Notes: generated by a model not told the origin, from the letters alone. 64,000 bases of DNA from Williamsia serinedens (GCF_024171725.1 NZ_JAMTCG010000001.1:558001-622000), one strand, 5' to 3'. Shown: positions 55,322 to 63,997, counted from the stretch's first letter. Numbers and translations are program-made.

Positions 55322-56458
55322 ATGACCGTCACGCACGACGTCCACGAGGGCCTGCACGCCGACGAGGGGGCACTGCCGGGGGAACACCCCGGACGCCACC
55401 CCGACCCGGTGGTGAAGGTGCACGACATCGCGTGGTTGGAGTTCGACAAGCCCGACCTGGTCCGCACCGCCGCTTTCGCGGTCGACTTCGGGTTCGTCCC
55501 CACCCTGCAGACGCGCGACGAACTGCACCTGCGGGGAGCGCTGCCGGGGTCACCGTGCGTGATCGTCCGTCGGGCGAACCGCACCGCGTTCACCGGTGTG
55601 GCCTTCCGCGCGGCCGACGACGCGGACCTGCACACCCTCGCGGCCGAATGGGGCCGACCGGTCGAACCGCTCGGTGACGCCCTGGGCGGACGGGCGGTGA
55701 CGACCAGGGAACCCAGCGGGTGCCGGGTGCGGGTGGTCGCCGGGGTCACCGACTGGCCCGGGTTGCCACTCCAGGACACGAGGGCGTTCAATGTCGCCCG
55801 CACGATCGAGCGCGCCAACGACACCCAGCGTCCTCCGCGCGCCCCGGCAGTGGTCGAGCGCCTCGGCCACGTCGTACTCCAGTCGACGCGCTATCTGGAG
55901 TCCCTCAACTGGTATCTGCGCAACCTCGGGTTGATCGTCAGCGATTTCCTGTACTACCCGGGACAGCGTGACCGCGGCCCGGTGATGAGCTTCATCCGGT
56001 GCGACCGGGCAACCGAGCCGGCCGACCACCACACGCTGGCGTTGACCCTCGGACCCGCGGACCGCTACGTGCACTCGGCCTACCAGGTGTGCGATCTCGA
56101 CGCCCTCGCCGCGGGCGGCGAATTCCTCACCGAGCGCGGCTACCACCGCTCCTGGGGCGTCGGCCGTCACATCCAGGGCAGTCAGATCTTCGACTACTGG
56201 CGGGATCCGGACGGCTTCCTCGTCGAACACTTCACGGACGGTGACCGGTTCGACGACACGGTCACGGCCGGGTGGGCGCCGATGACGGCGTCCGGTCTCA
56301 ATCAGTGGGGACCGCCGGCCACGGCGGACTTCCTCGGCGTCAAGCCCGGGAAGGCCGCGCTGCGCGAGTTCGCCGCGATCCTCTCCTCGTTGCGAGAGTC
56401 CGACAACGAGTTCGACGTCCACCGCCTCCTCGGTCTGATGAAAGTGGCCCGCTCATGA
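55322..56458 (+). CDS. Type I extradiol (VOC) ring-cleavage dioxygenase
   Basis: The 378-residue protein starts MTVTHDVHEGLHADEGALPG. It has the double-domain glyoxalase/bleomycin (VOC) fold. N-terminal module: VHDIAWLEFDKPDLVRTAAF. C-terminal catalytic module: the candidate metal ligands H in RLGHVVLQSTRYLES (near 180), H in YVHSAYQVCDL (near 250) and E in GFLVEHFTDGDRF (near 300). This two-histidine/one-glutamate pattern suits an Fe(II) or Mn(II) enzyme opening a catechol next to its hydroxyls. The active-site context differs from classical BphC and HsaC. The gene ends with ATGA overlap to the next gene. Confidence 0.88.
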   Translation: MTVTHDVHEGLHADEGALPGEHPGRHPDPVVKVHDIAWLEFDKPDLVRTAAFAVDFGFVPTLQTRDELHLRGALPGSPCVIVRRANRTAFTGVAFRAADDADLHTLAAEWGRPVEPLGDALGGRAVTTREPSGCRVRVVAGVTDWPGLPLQDTRAFNVARTIERANDTQRPPRAPAVVERLGHVVLQSTRYLESLNWYLRNLGLIVSDFLYYPGQRDRGPVMSFIRCDRATEPADHHTLALTLGPADRYVHSAYQVCDLDALAAGGEFLTERGYHRSWGVGRHIQGSQIFDYWRDPDGFLVEHFTDGDRFDDTVTAGWAPMTASGLNQWGPPATADFLGVKPGKAALREFAAILSSLRESDNEFDVHRLLGLMKVARS

Positions 56459-57393
56459 GCATCTCCGTCCTGCGCACCGCCGACGCGTGGTGGGTCTCCC
56501 TGCCCGGCGGCGCCCGCCGCGTCGACACCGTCGCGGCCACGACCGCCGATCTCATCGCCGATCGGGGCGCGGTCGAGTCCGCGGTGTCCGGTTCCGGCGA
56601 CCTCGTCGACCCCTCGACGCTCGCCCTTGTGTCACCGGTGACCGCACCGTGTCGGGTGATCGCCCAGATGACGAACTACGTCTCGCACGTGAAGGATTCG
56701 GGCATGGACCCCGACACGGTCCCGCTCACCTTCTTCCGCAAGTCCTCCGGGTCGATCTCGGGCCCGTACGACGACGTCGTCAAGCCGGCCCACGTCGACC
56801 TACTCGACTACGAGGTCGAGATCGGGCTGGTCTTCGGTCGGACCGTGGCCGTGGGCACCCACATCGACGAGGACACCCTGGCCGAGTCGGTCGCGGGGCT
56901 CGTCGTGACCAACGACGTGTCCGCACGGGACGTCCAGCTGCCGAAGACCCAGTTCTACGAGGCGAAGTCGTACCCGACCTTCACGCCGGTCGGCCCGGCA
57001 CTGGTCCTGCTCGAACCAGGGGAGTGGGAGAAGTTCGCGACCCTGACGTTGCAACTGCGCGTCAACGGCGTCACCCGACAGAACAGCACCGTGGCCGACA
57101 TGATCTACAAGCCGCTGCAGACCCTGCGCGAACTCAATCGTTTCCAGCGCGTCGATCCCGGTGACCTGCTCCTCACCGGCACGCCCGGGGGCACGGCTCT
57201 CACGGCGCCGCCCAAGCCGGTCGAGATAATCGGCGCGTTGCTGCCCCCGCACGTGAAGTGGAAGGCGTTCTTCCGCCGCCAGGCGTCCAACCCGAAGTAT
57301 CTGCGCGACGGCGACATCGTCGAGGCGACGGTGCGATCCGGGGACGGCATCATCGACCTGGGCACCCAGAAGACCATGGTGCGGCACGCATGA
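56455..57393 (+). CDS. Fumarylacetoacetate hydrolase family protein
   Basis: The 312-residue protein starts MSISVLRTADAWWVSLPGGA. FAH motifs: AQMTNYVSHVKDSGMDPDTV, LTFFRKSSGSISGPYDD, LDYEVEIGLVFGRTVAVGTH (E-x-E metal ligands), VVTNDVSARDVQLPKTQFYE (the aspartate ligand) and LLLTGTPGGTALTAPPK. It would hydrolyse or hydrate the ring-opened product of the preceding dioxygenase, like BphD-replacing FAH enzymes or 2-hydroxypentadienoate hydratases of that fold. It overlaps both neighbours by four bases. Confidence 0.9.
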   Translation: MSISVLRTADAWWVSLPGGARRVDTVAATTADLIADRGAVESAVSGSGDLVDPSTLALVSPVTAPCRVIAQMTNYVSHVKDSGMDPDTVPLTFFRKSSGSISGPYDDVVKPAHVDLLDYEVEIGLVFGRTVAVGTHIDEDTLAESVAGLVVTNDVSARDVQLPKTQFYEAKSYPTFTPVGPALVLLEPGEWEKFATLTLQLRVNGVTRQNSTVADMIYKPLQTLRELNRFQRVDPGDLLLTGTPGGTALTAPPKPVEIIGALLPPHVKWKAFFRRQASNPKYLRDGDIVEATVRSGDGIIDLGTQKTMVRHA

Positions 57394-58946
57394 TCACGCA
57401 CGCCCCCGTGCTGATCGTCGGCGCGGGTCCCACCGGGCTGACCGCGGCGGCCTTGCTGGCCGATCACGGTGTGCCGTCGGTGATCCTGGAGCGGTGGGAC
57501 GACGTGTACCCGCAGCCCCGCGCCGTCCACCTCGACGACGAGGTCTACCGCGTCCTCGGCCGGCTCGGCCTCGCCGAGGAGTTCGCATCCATCTCGCGAC
57601 CGGGTCACGGGCTGCGCCTCGTCACGCGAGATCTGCAGGTGCTCGCGGAGTTCCGTCGCGACCCCGACGGCGGGGTGCACGGGTACCCGGCAGCGTCGAT
57701 GTTCGACCAGCCGGACCTCGAGCGACTGCTGCGGTCGGCCATCGCACGCCGCTCCGACCTCATCACGCTGCGCGGTGGGGTCGAGGTCCACTCGATCGAC
57801 CAGTCGTCGTCGGGGGTGACCGTGTCGGCCTCGGATCGTCACTCCGGCGCACCGTTGTCGTTCGACGGCTCGTACCTCCTCGGGTGCGACGGCGCCGGGA
57901 GTCTGGCCAGAGAATCGATCGGAGGGTCATGGCGTGACCTCGGCTTCAGCCAGCGGTGGCTCGTCGTCGACATCGAGACCGCCGAGGATCTCGACCAGTG
58001 GGACGGGGTGCATCAGGTCTGCGACACCGACCGCGCAGCGACCTACATGCGCATCGGCGACAAGCGGTACCGCTGGGAGTTCCGACTGCTCGACGACGAA
58101 TCCGCCGACGACTACTCCTCGGTCGAGGCGGTGGCGCCGCTGATCGGTCCGTGGCTGCCCGCGAACAGCGAAGGCTCGCTGACGCTGATCCGCTCGGCGG
58201 AGTACACCTTCCGTGCGCGCTGCGCGCAGACGTGGCGGGACCGACGGGTGTTCCTCCTCGGTGACGCCGCCCACCTCACGCCACCCTTCATCGGGCAGGG
58301 GATGGGCGCCGGCATCCGTGACGCGGCCAATCTGAGCTGGAAACTCGCTGCCGTCCTCGCCGGCGGTGTGCCGGAGTCGTCGCTCGACAGCTACGAACAG
58401 GAACGGATACCCCACGCGCTCTCGATGATCCGACTCGCGGTCGGCGTCGGTGTCGCCATGACACGAGGTGGGAACGGGGGAGATCTGCTGCGGCGCGTGA
58501 TCGCACCCCGGATGGCGCGGATCCCGGGGTTGTCGGCGCGGGTGACCGACAGCGCCACGCCGTCGCTGGGCACGTCGTACCACGTGCGGCACGGCGCGGT
58601 CGCCGACCTGTTGCCGTCGGTGGTGCTGGGCGCCGCGCGCGGTGCGGCAGGACTGCCGGGGACGCTGGCGCCGAATGTGATCGTCGAGTCGGGGAGGGGA
58701 CGACTCGACGACTTCCTCGACCGGTGCATGATCGTCACCCTCGACGAACCGTCGCCCGATCAGCGGTTCGAGATCGTGCGTCGCGGCGCCGGAGTCCTCA
58801 CCGTCGGCGGAGAAACGCCGTTGGGGGCGTGGCTGATCGGACATCGCGCACGCGCCGCGCTGATCAGACCCGATTCGACGGTGATGGCTGCCGGCACCGA
58901 CATCGACGCGATCTACACCGTCACACCGACTCTCATGGGCGCGTAG
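57390..58946 (+). CDS. FAD-dependent aromatic hydroxylase (MhpA-like)
   Basis: The 518-residue protein starts MITHAPVLIVGAGPTGLTAA (GxGxxG). The second FAD motif is RVFLLGDAAHLTPPFIGQGM near residue 285, and the DG motif (LLGCDGAGSLARESIGG) is near 165. C-terminal residues 400-518 form the thioredoxin-like domain seen in PHBH-type enzymes such as MhpA and PheA. It hydroxylates a phenolic ring with NAD(P)H and oxygen, preparing it for the dioxygenase. The ATG at 57390 overlaps the FAH stop (ATGA). Order of use (hydroxylase, dioxygenase, hydrolase) is inferred. Confidence 0.9.
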   Translation: MITHAPVLIVGAGPTGLTAAALLADHGVPSVILERWDDVYPQPRAVHLDDEVYRVLGRLGLAEEFASISRPGHGLRLVTRDLQVLAEFRRDPDGGVHGYPAASMFDQPDLERLLRSAIARRSDLITLRGGVEVHSIDQSSSGVTVSASDRHSGAPLSFDGSYLLGCDGAGSLARESIGGSWRDLGFSQRWLVVDIETAEDLDQWDGVHQVCDTDRAATYMRIGDKRYRWEFRLLDDESADDYSSVEAVAPLIGPWLPANSEGSLTLIRSAEYTFRARCAQTWRDRRVFLLGDAAHLTPPFIGQGMGAGIRDAANLSWKLAAVLAGGVPESSLDSYEQERIPHALSMIRLAVGVGVAMTRGGNGGDLLRRVIAPRMARIPGLSARVTDSATPSLGTSYHVRHGAVADLLPSVVLGAARGAAGLPGTLAPNVIVESGRGRLDDFLDRCMIVTLDEPSPDQRFEIVRRGAGVLTVGGETPLGAWLIGHRARAALIRPDSTVMAAGTDIDAIYTVTPTLMGA

Positions 58947-58970
58947 AACGCCCCCAGCACTCCGTGGCTG

Positions 58971-59378
58971 TCAGGGCTCCACGACGAAGAACGCACCGGC
59001 CAGGCTCGGCGTCGCGCCGTCCAGACCCACCGATATCCGCCATGTACCGGCCTGATCGAGCGAGACCGGGAGTGCGACCGGGAAGACCGTCGGCTGCAAC
59101 GGTCGGTCGGCGCCGGGGCCGTCCCAGGACGAGACCAGTTCGAACACGTGACGCTCGGGGTCGGTGGATCCGTCGGGACGCGTCAACTCGATGCGCACAT
59201 CCATCTGCGCACCGGACTCGGCGGTCGTGTCCCGTAACGCACCGACCGCGGCGTAGAGCTCGATGTCCTGCGGCAGGCTCGTGGGCGAGAACTCGTACGC
59301 ACCGAAGTTCTTCACGTCGAGTGTGGTGGTGCTGTGGGCCATGGCCTCGGCGAGTCCGAACGCGGTCAGTTGTGGCAT
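58971..59378 (-). CDS. Hypothetical protein, possible DUF6941 type
   Basis: The 135-residue protein starts at ATG 59378 (MPQLTAFGLAEAMAHSTTTL). It shows a beta-rich pattern (LDVKNFGAYEFSPTSLPQDI, RIELTRPDGSTDPERHVFEL) with the closing TWRISVGLDGATPSLAGAFF. The opening 'MP-L-AF-LAE' and the beta-sandwich layout recall DUF6941, whose function is unknown; I am not sure of this. It is convergent with the ring hydroxylase gene, with 24 bases between the stops. Confidence 0.72.
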   Translation of the reverse strand: MPQLTAFGLAEAMAHSTTTLDVKNFGAYEFSPTSLPQDIELYAAVGALRDTTAESGAQMDVRIELTRPDGSTDPERHVFELVSSWDGPGADRPLQPTVFPVALPVSLDQAGTWRISVGLDGATPSLAGAFFVVEP

Positions 59379-59521
59379 GCGGCCGAGGGTACGACACCCG
59401 GTGAACCGGTTCGTGACTCCCTCCATCTCCACCATAGACGCGGAGCAGGGCCTTGCCGCAAGACCCCGCTGATGGTGCAGAATGCCTCCGCCGCTGGTGA
59501 AGTCACGAGGTCGGAGAGAGA

Positions 59522-59947
59522 ATGCGCATTGCTCACAAGCCCCTCGACGAGGGCCCGCTCTTCCATGGCACCCGCGCCCAGGTGCAGCCCGGCGATCTGC
59601 TCACCGCGGGGTTCCGGTCGAACTATCGACCGGAGATCGTCATGAACCACATCTATTTCACGGCGCTGCGCGACGGCGCCGGGCTGGCTGCGGAGATCGC
59701 CGCCATGGACGTCGCGGGAGCAACACCCCATGTCTACGAGGTGGTCCCGACGGGCCGGTTCGAGGACGACCCGAACGTCACGGACAAGAAGTTCCCCGGG
59801 AACCCCACGCGATCGTTCCGCAGCGCGGATCCGCTGAGGGTGGTCCGGGAGGTGCACGACTGGACCCGCCTGAGCGACGCCGACCGTCAGATGTGGCGGG
59901 AACGCCTCGGCGCGATCCGAGACCGTCGCGGCGAGATCATCAACTGA
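59522..59947 (+). CDS. arr: NAD+-rifampin ADP-ribosyltransferase
   Basis: The 141-residue protein is close to the 142-residue Arr of M. smegmatis. EGPLFHGTRAQVQPGDLL carries the key histidine (near 15), VMNHIYFTALRDGAGLAAEI the tyrosine (near 45), and FEDDPNVTDKKFPGNPTRSF the aspartate and the near-invariant NVTDKK and PGNPTRS segments. It transfers ADP-ribose from NAD+ to the C23 hydroxyl of rifampin, inactivating it. No mobile-element sequence surrounds it, so this is an intrinsic chromosomal copy, common in actinobacteria. Its end overlaps the convergent DinB-like gene by eight bases. Confidence 0.95.
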   Translation: MRIAHKPLDEGPLFHGTRAQVQPGDLLTAGFRSNYRPEIVMNHIYFTALRDGAGLAAEIAAMDVAGATPHVYEVVPTGRFEDDPNVTDKKFPGNPTRSFRSADPLRVVREVHDWTRLSDADRQMWRERLGAIRDRRGEIIN

Positions 59948-60473
59948 CGAAGCGTCGACCCGTCACGTCGACCAGGTGATGTATCGGGTCGTGGACGAAG
60001 TAGCGACCCAACGACTCGACGGTGAAGACGCTGCCGTCACTGCGATGGCCGGTGCGACCGAGTGCGTCCACGGGGACCGCGCGAAAGGCGTCGGCGATCG
60101 CGTGGCCGGCCTCGGCGAGTTCGCGCAGGACCGTCGTCGGGTCCTGCTCGCCGTACCGCTCGGCGACGGCGGTCGCGTCCTGGTCCCAGTCGTCGAAGGC
60201 TGGATCGATGAGAGTAGTCATCGCGTCGAGGCGCACCGCGAAACGGCGGAACACGTCACGGACGTGCGCCGCGTACTCGAGCGGCGACCACGTCGCGTCG
60301 TCAGGGCGCGCCGACGGATCCGACAACTCCAGGGCCGCAGGCCACCGACCGACGTTGTCGACGACGAGGCCGGGTATCTCGCGAAAGGGAAGCGACGACG
60401 CGTCGAAACCGCACGCATCGCAGCGTCGCTGCAGCACCCATGTCCAGTTCTTCGTGTCGGGATCGATCGGCAT
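59940..60473 (-). CDS. DinB-family/mycothiol-dependent maleylpyruvate isomerase-like protein
   Basis: The 177-residue helical protein starts MPIDPDTKNWTWVLQRRCDA. SPLEYAAHVRDVFRRFAVRL and FTVESLGRYFVHDPIHHLVD bear histidines at the usual spacing for metal coordination in the DinB/YfiT/MDMPI fold (the H-x-x-D and H-D/HH pairs). Actinobacterial members often use mycothiol as cosubstrate. The reaction here is unknown. It is convergent with arr and partly overlaps it. Confidence 0.82.
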   Translation of the reverse strand: MPIDPDTKNWTWVLQRRCDACGFDASSLPFREIPGLVVDNVGRWPAALELSDPSARPDDATWSPLEYAAHVRDVFRRFAVRLDAMTTLIDPAFDDWDQDATAVAERYGEQDPTTVLRELAEAGHAIADAFRAVPVDALGRTGHRSDGSVFTVESLGRYFVHDPIHHLVDVTGRRFVS

Positions 60474-60596
60474 GGTCGAACGCTAATCGCGCGGCGCGCC
60501 GTGCGGCGGTGTATGAGACGGTGCCGCCGACATGTGGCAGAGGACTTACGGGGGTTGTCGGGCGTTGTACGTTCAGCACATGCAGGGAGCACAACG

Positions 60597-61631
60597 ATGA
60601 AGGCGACACTCATCTACGGCAAGGGCGACATCCGGGTCGAGAACGTGCCCGACCCGGAGATCAAGGACCCCACCGACGCGCTGGTACGCGTGGCGCGGTC
60701 GTGCATCTGCGGCAGCGACCTGTGGCCCTACGGGTCGAAGAAGCCGTCGGACAAGGGCGCCCGTATCGGACACGAATTCCTCGGGATCATCGAGGACGTC
60801 GGCTCCGAGGTCGGCGATCTCACGCGCGGCGATCTCGTCGTGGCGCCGTTCGTCTGGGCCGACAACACCTGCGACTTCTGCCGCGAGGGCCTGCACACGT
60901 CCTGTCGGCACGGTGGCGGCTGGGGCATGGGCGGCGTCGACGGCGGACAGGGCGAGGCCGTCCGCGTCCCGCAGGCGCAGGGCACGCTGGTCAAGCTTCC
61001 CGTCGCCGAGGACTCCGCCCTGCTCCCGTCACTCCTGACGCTGTCGGACGTGTTCTCGACCGGCCATCACTGCGCGGTGACCGCCGGCGTGCAGGAGGGT
61101 GACACGGTCACCGTGATCGGTGACGGTGCGGTCGGACTGTCGGCGGTGCTCGCCGCGAAGCGACTCGGCGCCGACCAGATCATCCTGATGGGCCGTCACA
61201 CCGCACGGACCGACCTCGGTCGTGAGTTCGGCGCCACCGACGTCGTCGAGGAGCGCGGCGACGAGGGAGTCGAGAAGGTCCGCGACCTGACCGGCGGGGA
61301 CGGCACCCGCAGGGTCCTCGAGTGCGTCGGCCACGAGGCGGCTCTCGACATGGCGTTCGGCGCGGTCCGAGCCGGTGGCACGGTCAGCCGTGTCGGCGTC
61401 CCGCAGTACGACAAGGTGACCGCGGGCCGCCAGTTCTTCATGGACAACATCACCCTCACCGGTGGCGTCGCGCCCGCGCGGGCGTACATCGAGGAACTCA
61501 TGCCCGACGTGCTCGACGGGAAGGTCGAACCCGGCAAGGTCTTCGACGTCACGATCGGACTCGACGAGGTCCCTGGCGGCTACCAGAAGATGGCCGACCG
61601 CGAGGCGCTCAAGGTGCTCATCGCGCCGTGA
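60597..61631 (+). CDS. Zinc-dependent alcohol dehydrogenase (MDR family)
   Basis: The 344-residue protein starts MKATLIYGKGDIRVENVPDP. Catalytic zinc ligands: C38 in SCICGSDLW, H in IGHEFLGI, and a further acidic residue; structural zinc site partly changed (NTCDFCREGLHTSC retains three cysteines). NAD(P)-binding VTVIGDGAVGLSAVLAAKRL near residue 175. The pattern GGWGMGGVDGGQGEAVRVPQ is shared with IMP-cyclohydrolase-independent glyoxal/alcohol dehydrogenases (yjgB-like). Substrate unknown. Confidence 0.92.
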   Translation: MKATLIYGKGDIRVENVPDPEIKDPTDALVRVARSCICGSDLWPYGSKKPSDKGARIGHEFLGIIEDVGSEVGDLTRGDLVVAPFVWADNTCDFCREGLHTSCRHGGGWGMGGVDGGQGEAVRVPQAQGTLVKLPVAEDSALLPSLLTLSDVFSTGHHCAVTAGVQEGDTVTVIGDGAVGLSAVLAAKRLGADQIILMGRHTARTDLGREFGATDVVEERGDEGVEKVRDLTGGDGTRRVLECVGHEAALDMAFGAVRAGGTVSRVGVPQYDKVTAGRQFFMDNITLTGGVAPARAYIEELMPDVLDGKVEPGKVFDVTIGLDEVPGGYQKMADREALKVLIAP

Positions 61632-61632
61632 G

Positions 61633-62121
61633 TCAGAGACCGAGGTCCGACAGGCCGGGGTGATCCTCCGGACGCGGGCCACCGCGGTCCCAGTGGAACT
61701 TGCGGTCCTCCTCACGGATCGGCACGTCGTTGATGCTGGCGTGGCGGTGAGTCATGTAGCCGGCGTCGTCGAACGCCCAGTTCTCGTTCCCGTAGGCGCG
61801 GAACCACTCGCCGGTGTCGAGGTGGTACTCGTAGGCGAAGCGCACGGCGATGCGATCGTCGCCGAACGCCCACAGCTCCTTGATCAACCGGTATTCGTGC
61901 TCGCGCTCCCACTTGCGCGTCAGGAACTGCACGATGGCCTCGCGACCGGCGAAGAACTCCGAACGATTTCGCCATCGACTGTCGGGGGAGTAGGCCATCG
62001 AGACGCGCTGCGGATCACGCGTGTTCCAGGCGTCTTCCGCCTTGCGGACCTTCACGATCGCGGACTCGAGGGTGAACGGCGGGACGGGTGGGCGCGGTTC
62101 GGTCGGCGCGGAATCGGTCAT
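61633..62121 (-). CDS. DUF1348 (NTF2-like) protein
   Basis: The 162-residue protein uses ATG 62121 ([20 protein letters not shown]); the frame remains open eight codons further to a GTG at 62145. [20 protein letters not shown] and [20 protein letters not shown] are typical of the DUF1348 family (PF07080), an NTF2/SnoaL-like fold whose role is unknown. It is divergent from the TetR gene at 62218, whose operators occupy the gap, so it is the likely target. Its stop is adjacent to that of the alcohol dehydrogenase (convergent). Confidence 0.85.
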   Translation of the reverse strand: MTDSAPTEPRPPVPPFTLESAIVKVRKAEDAWNTRDPQRVSMAYSPDSRWRNRSEFFAGREAIVQFLTRKWEREHEYRLIKELWAFGDDRIAVRFAYEYHLDTGEWFRAYGNENWAFDDAGYMTHRHASINDVPIREEDRKFHWDRGGPRPEDHPGLSDLGL

Positions 62122-62153
62122 CGGCACGTCGCTTTCTCTCGGCACCTCATATG

Positions 62154-62206
62154 TAGAACGGTCTGTCTACACCGCAGACCGTAGCCGTGGTGGACAGACC
62201 TGTCTA
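62154..62206. promoter_or_regulatory. Two TetR operator copies
   Basis: TAGAACGGTCTGTCTA (62154-62169) and TGGACAGACCTGTCTA (62191-62206) are 16-base near-palindromes that share the half-site CTGTCTA and its partial mirror TAGACAG. The centre-to-centre distance is 37 bases. They lie between divergent starts at 62121 and 62218. Confidence 0.78.
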
Positions 62207-62217
62207 CCCTATGGTCC

Positions 62218-62814
62218 ATGACTGTCGGCGCCATCCTGGATCCTCCGGTCGACGTGCCGTCGCTTCCCGCACGCGATCGGATCCTCGCCACCGCCTACCG
62301 CCTCTTCTATCGGGACGGGATCCGCGCAACCGGTGTCGACCGGGTCATCGCGGAGGCCGGGGTCACGAAAGTGACGTTCTACCGCCACTTCACCGGTAAG
62401 AACGCGCTGATCGTGGCTTTCCTCGAACTGCGCCACGAACGCTGGATGGACTGGTTCCGGGATGCGCTGCGACGGCATTCGACGACTGCGCGAAAAAGAT
62501 CGCCCGTCGTCACGGCGGTGGAGGAGTGGCTGGGATCGCCGAGCTTCCGCGGGTGTGCCTTCATCAACAGCGTCAACGAGTTGGGAGCCGAACTCCCCGA
62601 GATCCACGAGATCGCACAGCGACACAAAGAAGCGATGGTGGAAGCGATCCGCGAGGCGCTGCCGGTCGGCCCCCATCGCTCGCAGACGGCGCGTGCGCTC
62701 GGCGTCGCGGTCGACGGCGCAGTCGTGCACGCCCAGTACACCCGCGATGTTGCTGCTGCCGTCGAGGCACTGGGCACCATCGCTGCTCGCGTGACGGCCG
62801 ACAGGCGGCGGTGA
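62218..62814 (+). CDS. TetR-family transcriptional regulator
   Basis: The 198-residue protein starts MTVGAILDPPVDVPSLPARD. The DNA-binding domain is ILATAYRLFYRDGIRATGVD then RVIAEAGVTKVTFYRHFTGK (residues 22-70), strongly TetR. The C-terminal domain includes FRGCAFINSVNELGAELPEI, the NemR/YcdC-type cysteine-containing segment (C near 117), which suggests sensing of electrophiles. It likely represses the divergent DUF1348 gene and itself. Whether the alcohol dehydrogenase beyond it is included is unknown. Confidence 0.92.
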   Translation: MTVGAILDPPVDVPSLPARDRILATAYRLFYRDGIRATGVDRVIAEAGVTKVTFYRHFTGKNALIVAFLELRHERWMDWFRDALRRHSTTARKRSPVVTAVEEWLGSPSFRGCAFINSVNELGAELPEIHEIAQRHKEAMVEAIREALPVGPHRSQTARALGVAVDGAVVHAQYTRDVAAAVEALGTIAARVTADRRR

Positions 62815-62858
62815 CGAGATCATGGTTTCGGCAGCGTGCCGACGGGTAGTCCACCGAC

Positions 62859-63044
62859 ATGTCAGACGAGCAGGCACGTGGCGACAGCGACGACGTCTAC
62901 GAGGAACCGGTTCGCGACCAGGCGAGTGATTCGGACTCCGACCCTGACGCCGACCCCGACATGCTCACGTCGGGGGAGCGCGGGCAGAACTCGGATCAAG
63001 CCGAGGGTGACGACGATCCCGCCGAGACGGGGTCGCAGTCGTGA
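62859..63044 (+). CDS. Small acidic protein, unknown
   Basis: The 61-residue protein starts MSDEQARGDSDDVYEEPVRD and is about 35 % Asp and Glu, with a repeated SDSDPDADPD segment. It has no predicted structure. Its stop overlaps the GTG of the next gene as GTGA, so it is translated with the DUF2231 membrane protein. Function unknown. Confidence 0.65.
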   Translation: MSDEQARGDSDDVYEEPVRDQASDSDSDPDADPDMLTSGERGQNSDQAEGDDDPAETGSQS

Positions 63045-63577
63045 CCGGCGGATCGCCGATAGGTCGAGTTCTGGCTGCAGCCGAGGGACTGTCGTCGCTC
63101 GACGGCGTCGCGTCGACGGTGTCTCGCCTTCTGTCGCCCGTTCTCAGCGGGGGACTGGGCGACGTCCTGCGGGGCTCCTGGTTGGGACACCCCCTGCATC
63201 CGGTGCTGGTGACCGTGCCGATCGGCGCCTGGACCGCGGTACCGCTCTTCGACCTCACCGGCCAACCCGTCGCAGCGCAACGTCTCACGGCGCTGGGTCT
63301 CGCCGCGGCCGTTCCCGCTGCCACTGCAGGGCTTGCCGAGTACACGACCCTCGACGCCCCGCAACGCCGCGTCGCACTCGTCCACGCGTCGACCAACTCG
63401 GTGGCTGTGACCGCATTGGCCGCGTCAATGGTCGCTCGCAGCAGGGACCTCACCGGACGAGCGCTCGCCTTGACGATTGTGGGCCTCGGCGTGACCGGCG
63501 TGTCAGGAGCACTGGGTGGCCACCTCTCGTACGTGCAAGCCGCAGGCGTGCAGCGGGAATCCCGTCCCTCGGCATAG
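63041..63577 (+). CDS. DUF2231 membrane protein
   Basis: The 178-residue protein starts at GTG 63041 (MTGGSPIGRVLAAAEGLSSL). LRGSWLGHPLHPVLVTVPIG is the family hallmark (GHPLHP near residue 50), with two paired histidines in a membrane helix, and later histidine-containing VALVHASTNSVAVT. Four membrane segments. The family (PF09990) is suspected to bind haem or carry electrons. It is often next to Rieske or ferredoxin genes but not here. It overlaps the acidic protein gene by four bases. Confidence 0.85.
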   Translation: MTGGSPIGRVLAAAEGLSSLDGVASTVSRLLSPVLSGGLGDVLRGSWLGHPLHPVLVTVPIGAWTAVPLFDLTGQPVAAQRLTALGLAAAVPAATAGLAEYTTLDAPQRRVALVHASTNSVAVTALAASMVARSRDLTGRALALTIVGLGVTGVSGALGGHLSYVQAAGVQRESRPSA

Positions 63578-63700
63578 GCACCGGTCGACACCCACCGCTG
63601 GGCGCGCGTGATGGTGGACGACTTCCCCTGGGCCAGTTTTGCGACCGGATCACCGGGAACCCACCACCTACCGTGTCACCGAATTCAGGAGGCTGACCGA

Positions 63701-63997
63701 ATGGTGAACAAGGCGCTGCTGGTCCGAGTGGAAGCAAAGCCCGGCAAGGAAGGTGCGGTGGAGGAATTCCTCCGCTCGGCCCTGCCGCTGGTAGAGCAGG
63801 AGCCGGGGACGCGACCGTGGCTGGCGGTGCGCTTCGGGCCGTCGACCTTCGGCATCGTCGACGCGTTCCCCGACGAGGACGCCCGTGAGACGCATCTGAA
63901 CGGTCCCATCGGCAAGGCACTCGGCGAGCGAGCCGACGAGCTCTTCGCCGGCGCGCCGGAGATCAGCTTCCTCGACGTGGTCGCCGACAAGCTCTGA
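63701..63997 (+). CDS. Antibiotic biosynthesis monooxygenase-fold protein
   Basis: The 98-residue protein uses ATG 63701 (MVNKALLVRVEAKPGKEGAV), supported by a CAGGAGG ribosome site 10 bases before it. The pattern EEFLRSALPLVEQEPGTRPW, then FGPSTFGIVDAFPDEDARET, matches the small dimeric ABM ferredoxin-like fold (PF03992). Members are cofactor-free monooxygenases or degradation enzymes; the reaction here is unknown. It is the last gene in the window; the frame ends 3 bases from the edge. Confidence 0.85.
   Translation: MVNKALLVRVEAKPGKEGAVEEFLRSALPLVEQEPGTRPWLAVRFGPSTFGIVDAFPDEDARETHLNGPIGKALGERADELFAGAPEISFLDVVADKL

Noticed and set aside
59522-59947. arr on an integron or transposon
   Set aside because: No integrase, attC-like or transposase sequence and no change in base composition around the gene.
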